DNA of 32,640 nt from Verrucomicrobiales bacterium (lineage in GTDB: Bacteria > Verrucomicrobiota > Verrucomicrobiia > Verrucomicrobiales > DEV007). The position numbers and the translations under genes were made by a program. The notes under the pieces are model-generated. The model was not told the DNA's origin. It saw nothing but the letters and a program-made list of their open reading frames with translations, and ran no database searches. The stretch is from positions 35,396 to 68,035 of the forward strand of contig JARGOD010000016.1 in NCBI GenBank assembly GCA_029210205.1. Reading direction: 5' to 3'. Of this stretch, positions 31,718-32,640 are shown piece after piece. Position 1 is the stretch's first letter; every line of letters starts with the position of its first letter.

Positions 31718-32640
31718 ATGAAATCTGCATTTCTCACTCTAATTATCGGCATTCTTTCGATTGCCTCTCTTTCCGCACAGGATAAAAAGCCTAACATTGT
31801 CGTCATTTGGGGCGATGACGTTGGCTGGAACAACCCAAGTTGCTACAACCGCGGCATGATGGGTTACCAGACCCCTAACATTGACCGGATTGCCGCTGAA
31901 GGCGCTCTTTTCACTGATTGGTACGGTCAGCAGTCCTGCACCGCCGGACGCGCTGCGTTCATCACCGGTCAAAGCCCTTATCGAACTGGACTCCTTAAAG
32001 TTGGTCTTCCCGGTGCAAAGGAAGGCTTGTCTGAGCTTGATCCCACCATCGCCGGACTCCTCAAAAATCACGGTTACATGACCGGACAGTATGGCAAGAA
32101 CCACCTCGGTGACCTCGACAGCATGCTTCCGACGAACCACGGCTTCGATGAGTTTTTTGGTAATCTCTATCACTTGAATGCTGAAGAGGAGCCGGAGCAC
32201 CCTGATTACCCCCAGGGTGAAGAGTTCAAAAAGAACTTCGGACCACGCGGGGTCATCAAATCTTCTGCCGATGGTCAAATCGAAGACACCGGTCCGCTTA
32301 CGAAGAAGCGGATGGAGACGGTCGATGAGGAAATCACGTCCGGAGCGATGGACTTTCTGGACCGTGCCGGAGCTGCTGAGAAGCCTTTCTTCCTCTGGTT
32401 CAACACGACTCGCATGCACGTCAACACTCACCTCAAGGAAGAGTCTGAGGGTGTCACCGGTCTCGGCATCTATCCTGATGGAATGGTCGAGCATGACGGA
32501 CACGTCGGTCAGATTCTCGACAAGCTCGATGAAATGGGCGTCGCTGATAACACGATCATCATGTATTCCAGCGACAACGGCGCAGAGTGCTTTTCCTGGC
32601 CTGACGGTGGATCGACTCCTTTCCGCAACGAGAAGAACTC
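31718..32640 (+). CDS. Secreted sulfatase (FGly, CxAxR type), truncated by window end
   Basis: The first 307 codons of a type I sulfatase; the frame is open to the end of the window. The signal peptide reads M-K-S-A-F-L-T-L-I-I-G-I-L-S-I-A-S-L-S-A. Metal ligands D33-D34 lie in W-G-D-D-V-G-W. The modified cysteine is C74 in S-C-T-A-G-R, with Ala where many sulfatases have Pro. G-Q-Y-G-K-N-H-L-G-D and S-S-D-N-G-A complete the active-site set. The H-G-F-D-E-F-F-G-N-L-Y-H-L-N-A-E-E-E-P-E block fits a bacterial arylsulfatase subfamily. The AraC gene diverges from it and probably controls it. The C-terminus is not in the window. Confidence 0.93.
   Translation, partial: MKSAFLTLIIGILSIASLSAQDKKPNIVVIWGDDVGWNNPSCYNRGMMGYQTPNIDRIAAEGALFTDWYGQQSCTAGRAAFITGQSPYRTGLLKVGLPGAKEGLSELDPTIAGLLKNHGYMTGQYGKNHLGDLDSMLPTNHGFDEFFGNLYHLNAEEEPEHPDYPQGEEFKKNFGPRGVIKSSADGQIEDTGPLTKKRMETVDEEITSGAMDFLDRAGAAEKPFFLWFNTTRMHVNTHLKEESEGVTGLGIYPDGMVEHDGHVGQILDKLDEMGVADNTIIMYSSDNGAECFSWPDGGSTPFRNEKN

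Noticed and set aside
31739-32503. Long minus-strand ORF opposite the second sulfatase
   Set aside because: It is antisense to a clear sulfatase with signal peptide and CTAGR motif. Its composition is not that of a real protein.
1-32640. CRISPR array, prophage, restriction-modification or toxin-antitoxin system
   Set aside because: No regularly spaced repeats, integrase, phage structural, methylase or toxin-antitoxin-like gene pairs could be identified on either strand.

Overview
The window looks like chromosomal DNA from a free-living, probably marine or polysaccharide-degrading member of the Verrucomicrobiota. This is an inference from gene content. Supporting clues are two secreted sulfatases with FGly (CxPxR / CxAxR) motifs, a PQQ-type beta-propeller protein opening on a W-R-G-P motif, an FmdB zinc-ribbon protein, an rpsN gene away from any ribosomal operon, a Lys/Ala-rich histone-H1-like protein and a eukaryote-like UDP-glucose dehydrogenase. 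The gene starts checked almost all lack a Shine-Dalgarno sequence. No tRNA, rRNA, CRISPR array, transposase, prophage or restriction system was found. Genes are dense, with short gaps and several convergent pairs that touch or overlap.

Layout. 1-2000: a hemolysin III (PAQR-like) membrane protein converges on a lysine 2,3-aminomutase. 2260-4100: a winged-helix regulator and an atypical NUDIX protein form a pair that overlaps a convergent membrane protein. 4200-5800: a small basic HTH/coiled-coil protein with a strong terminator, then 6-phosphofructokinase. 5850-8300: an Lrp/AsnC regulator, a class I aminotransferase and a sugar-phosphate nucleotidyltransferase, co-directional. 8440-12170: a two-helix mini-protein, an ADP-ribose-type NUDIX hydrolase, the H1-like protein, a YacP-like NYN nuclease, a coiled-coil membrane protein and a third NUDIX protein. 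12170-16460: a PQQ-propeller protein, SixA phosphatase, a membrane-anchored protein, FmdB, S14 and an exported helical protein.

16470-20480: a two-gene unit (KDG kinase and a D-2-hydroxyacid dehydrogenase) diverges from a three-gene unit (small HTH-like protein, cysteine-free Rrf2 regulator, NahK-like sugar kinase). Together they suggest regulated sugar or sugar-acid catabolism. 20530-25730: a mini membrane protein, a LysE exporter, a sulfatase, a ComEA-like HhH protein, a rhomboid protease with an unusual N-terminal domain and a 4'-phosphopantetheinyl transferase. 25830-28210: UXS and UGDH, which together convert UDP-glucose through UDP-glucuronate to UDP-xylose. 28250-32640: an outer-membrane barrel, a 3D-domain envelope protein, two very small envelope proteins, and an AraC regulator divergent from a second sulfatase that runs off the window.

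I did not find a convincing undescribed multi-gene defence or mobile system. The best candidates for novelty are the AraC/sulfatase switch with nested dyads, the H1-like and HTH-K/A-coiled-coil basic proteins, the HTH-Rrf2-kinase unit with a 20-bp-spaced direct repeat, the dyad-rich region before the ComEA-like gene, and the near-absence of Shine-Dalgarno sites with some promoters placed very close to the start codon.
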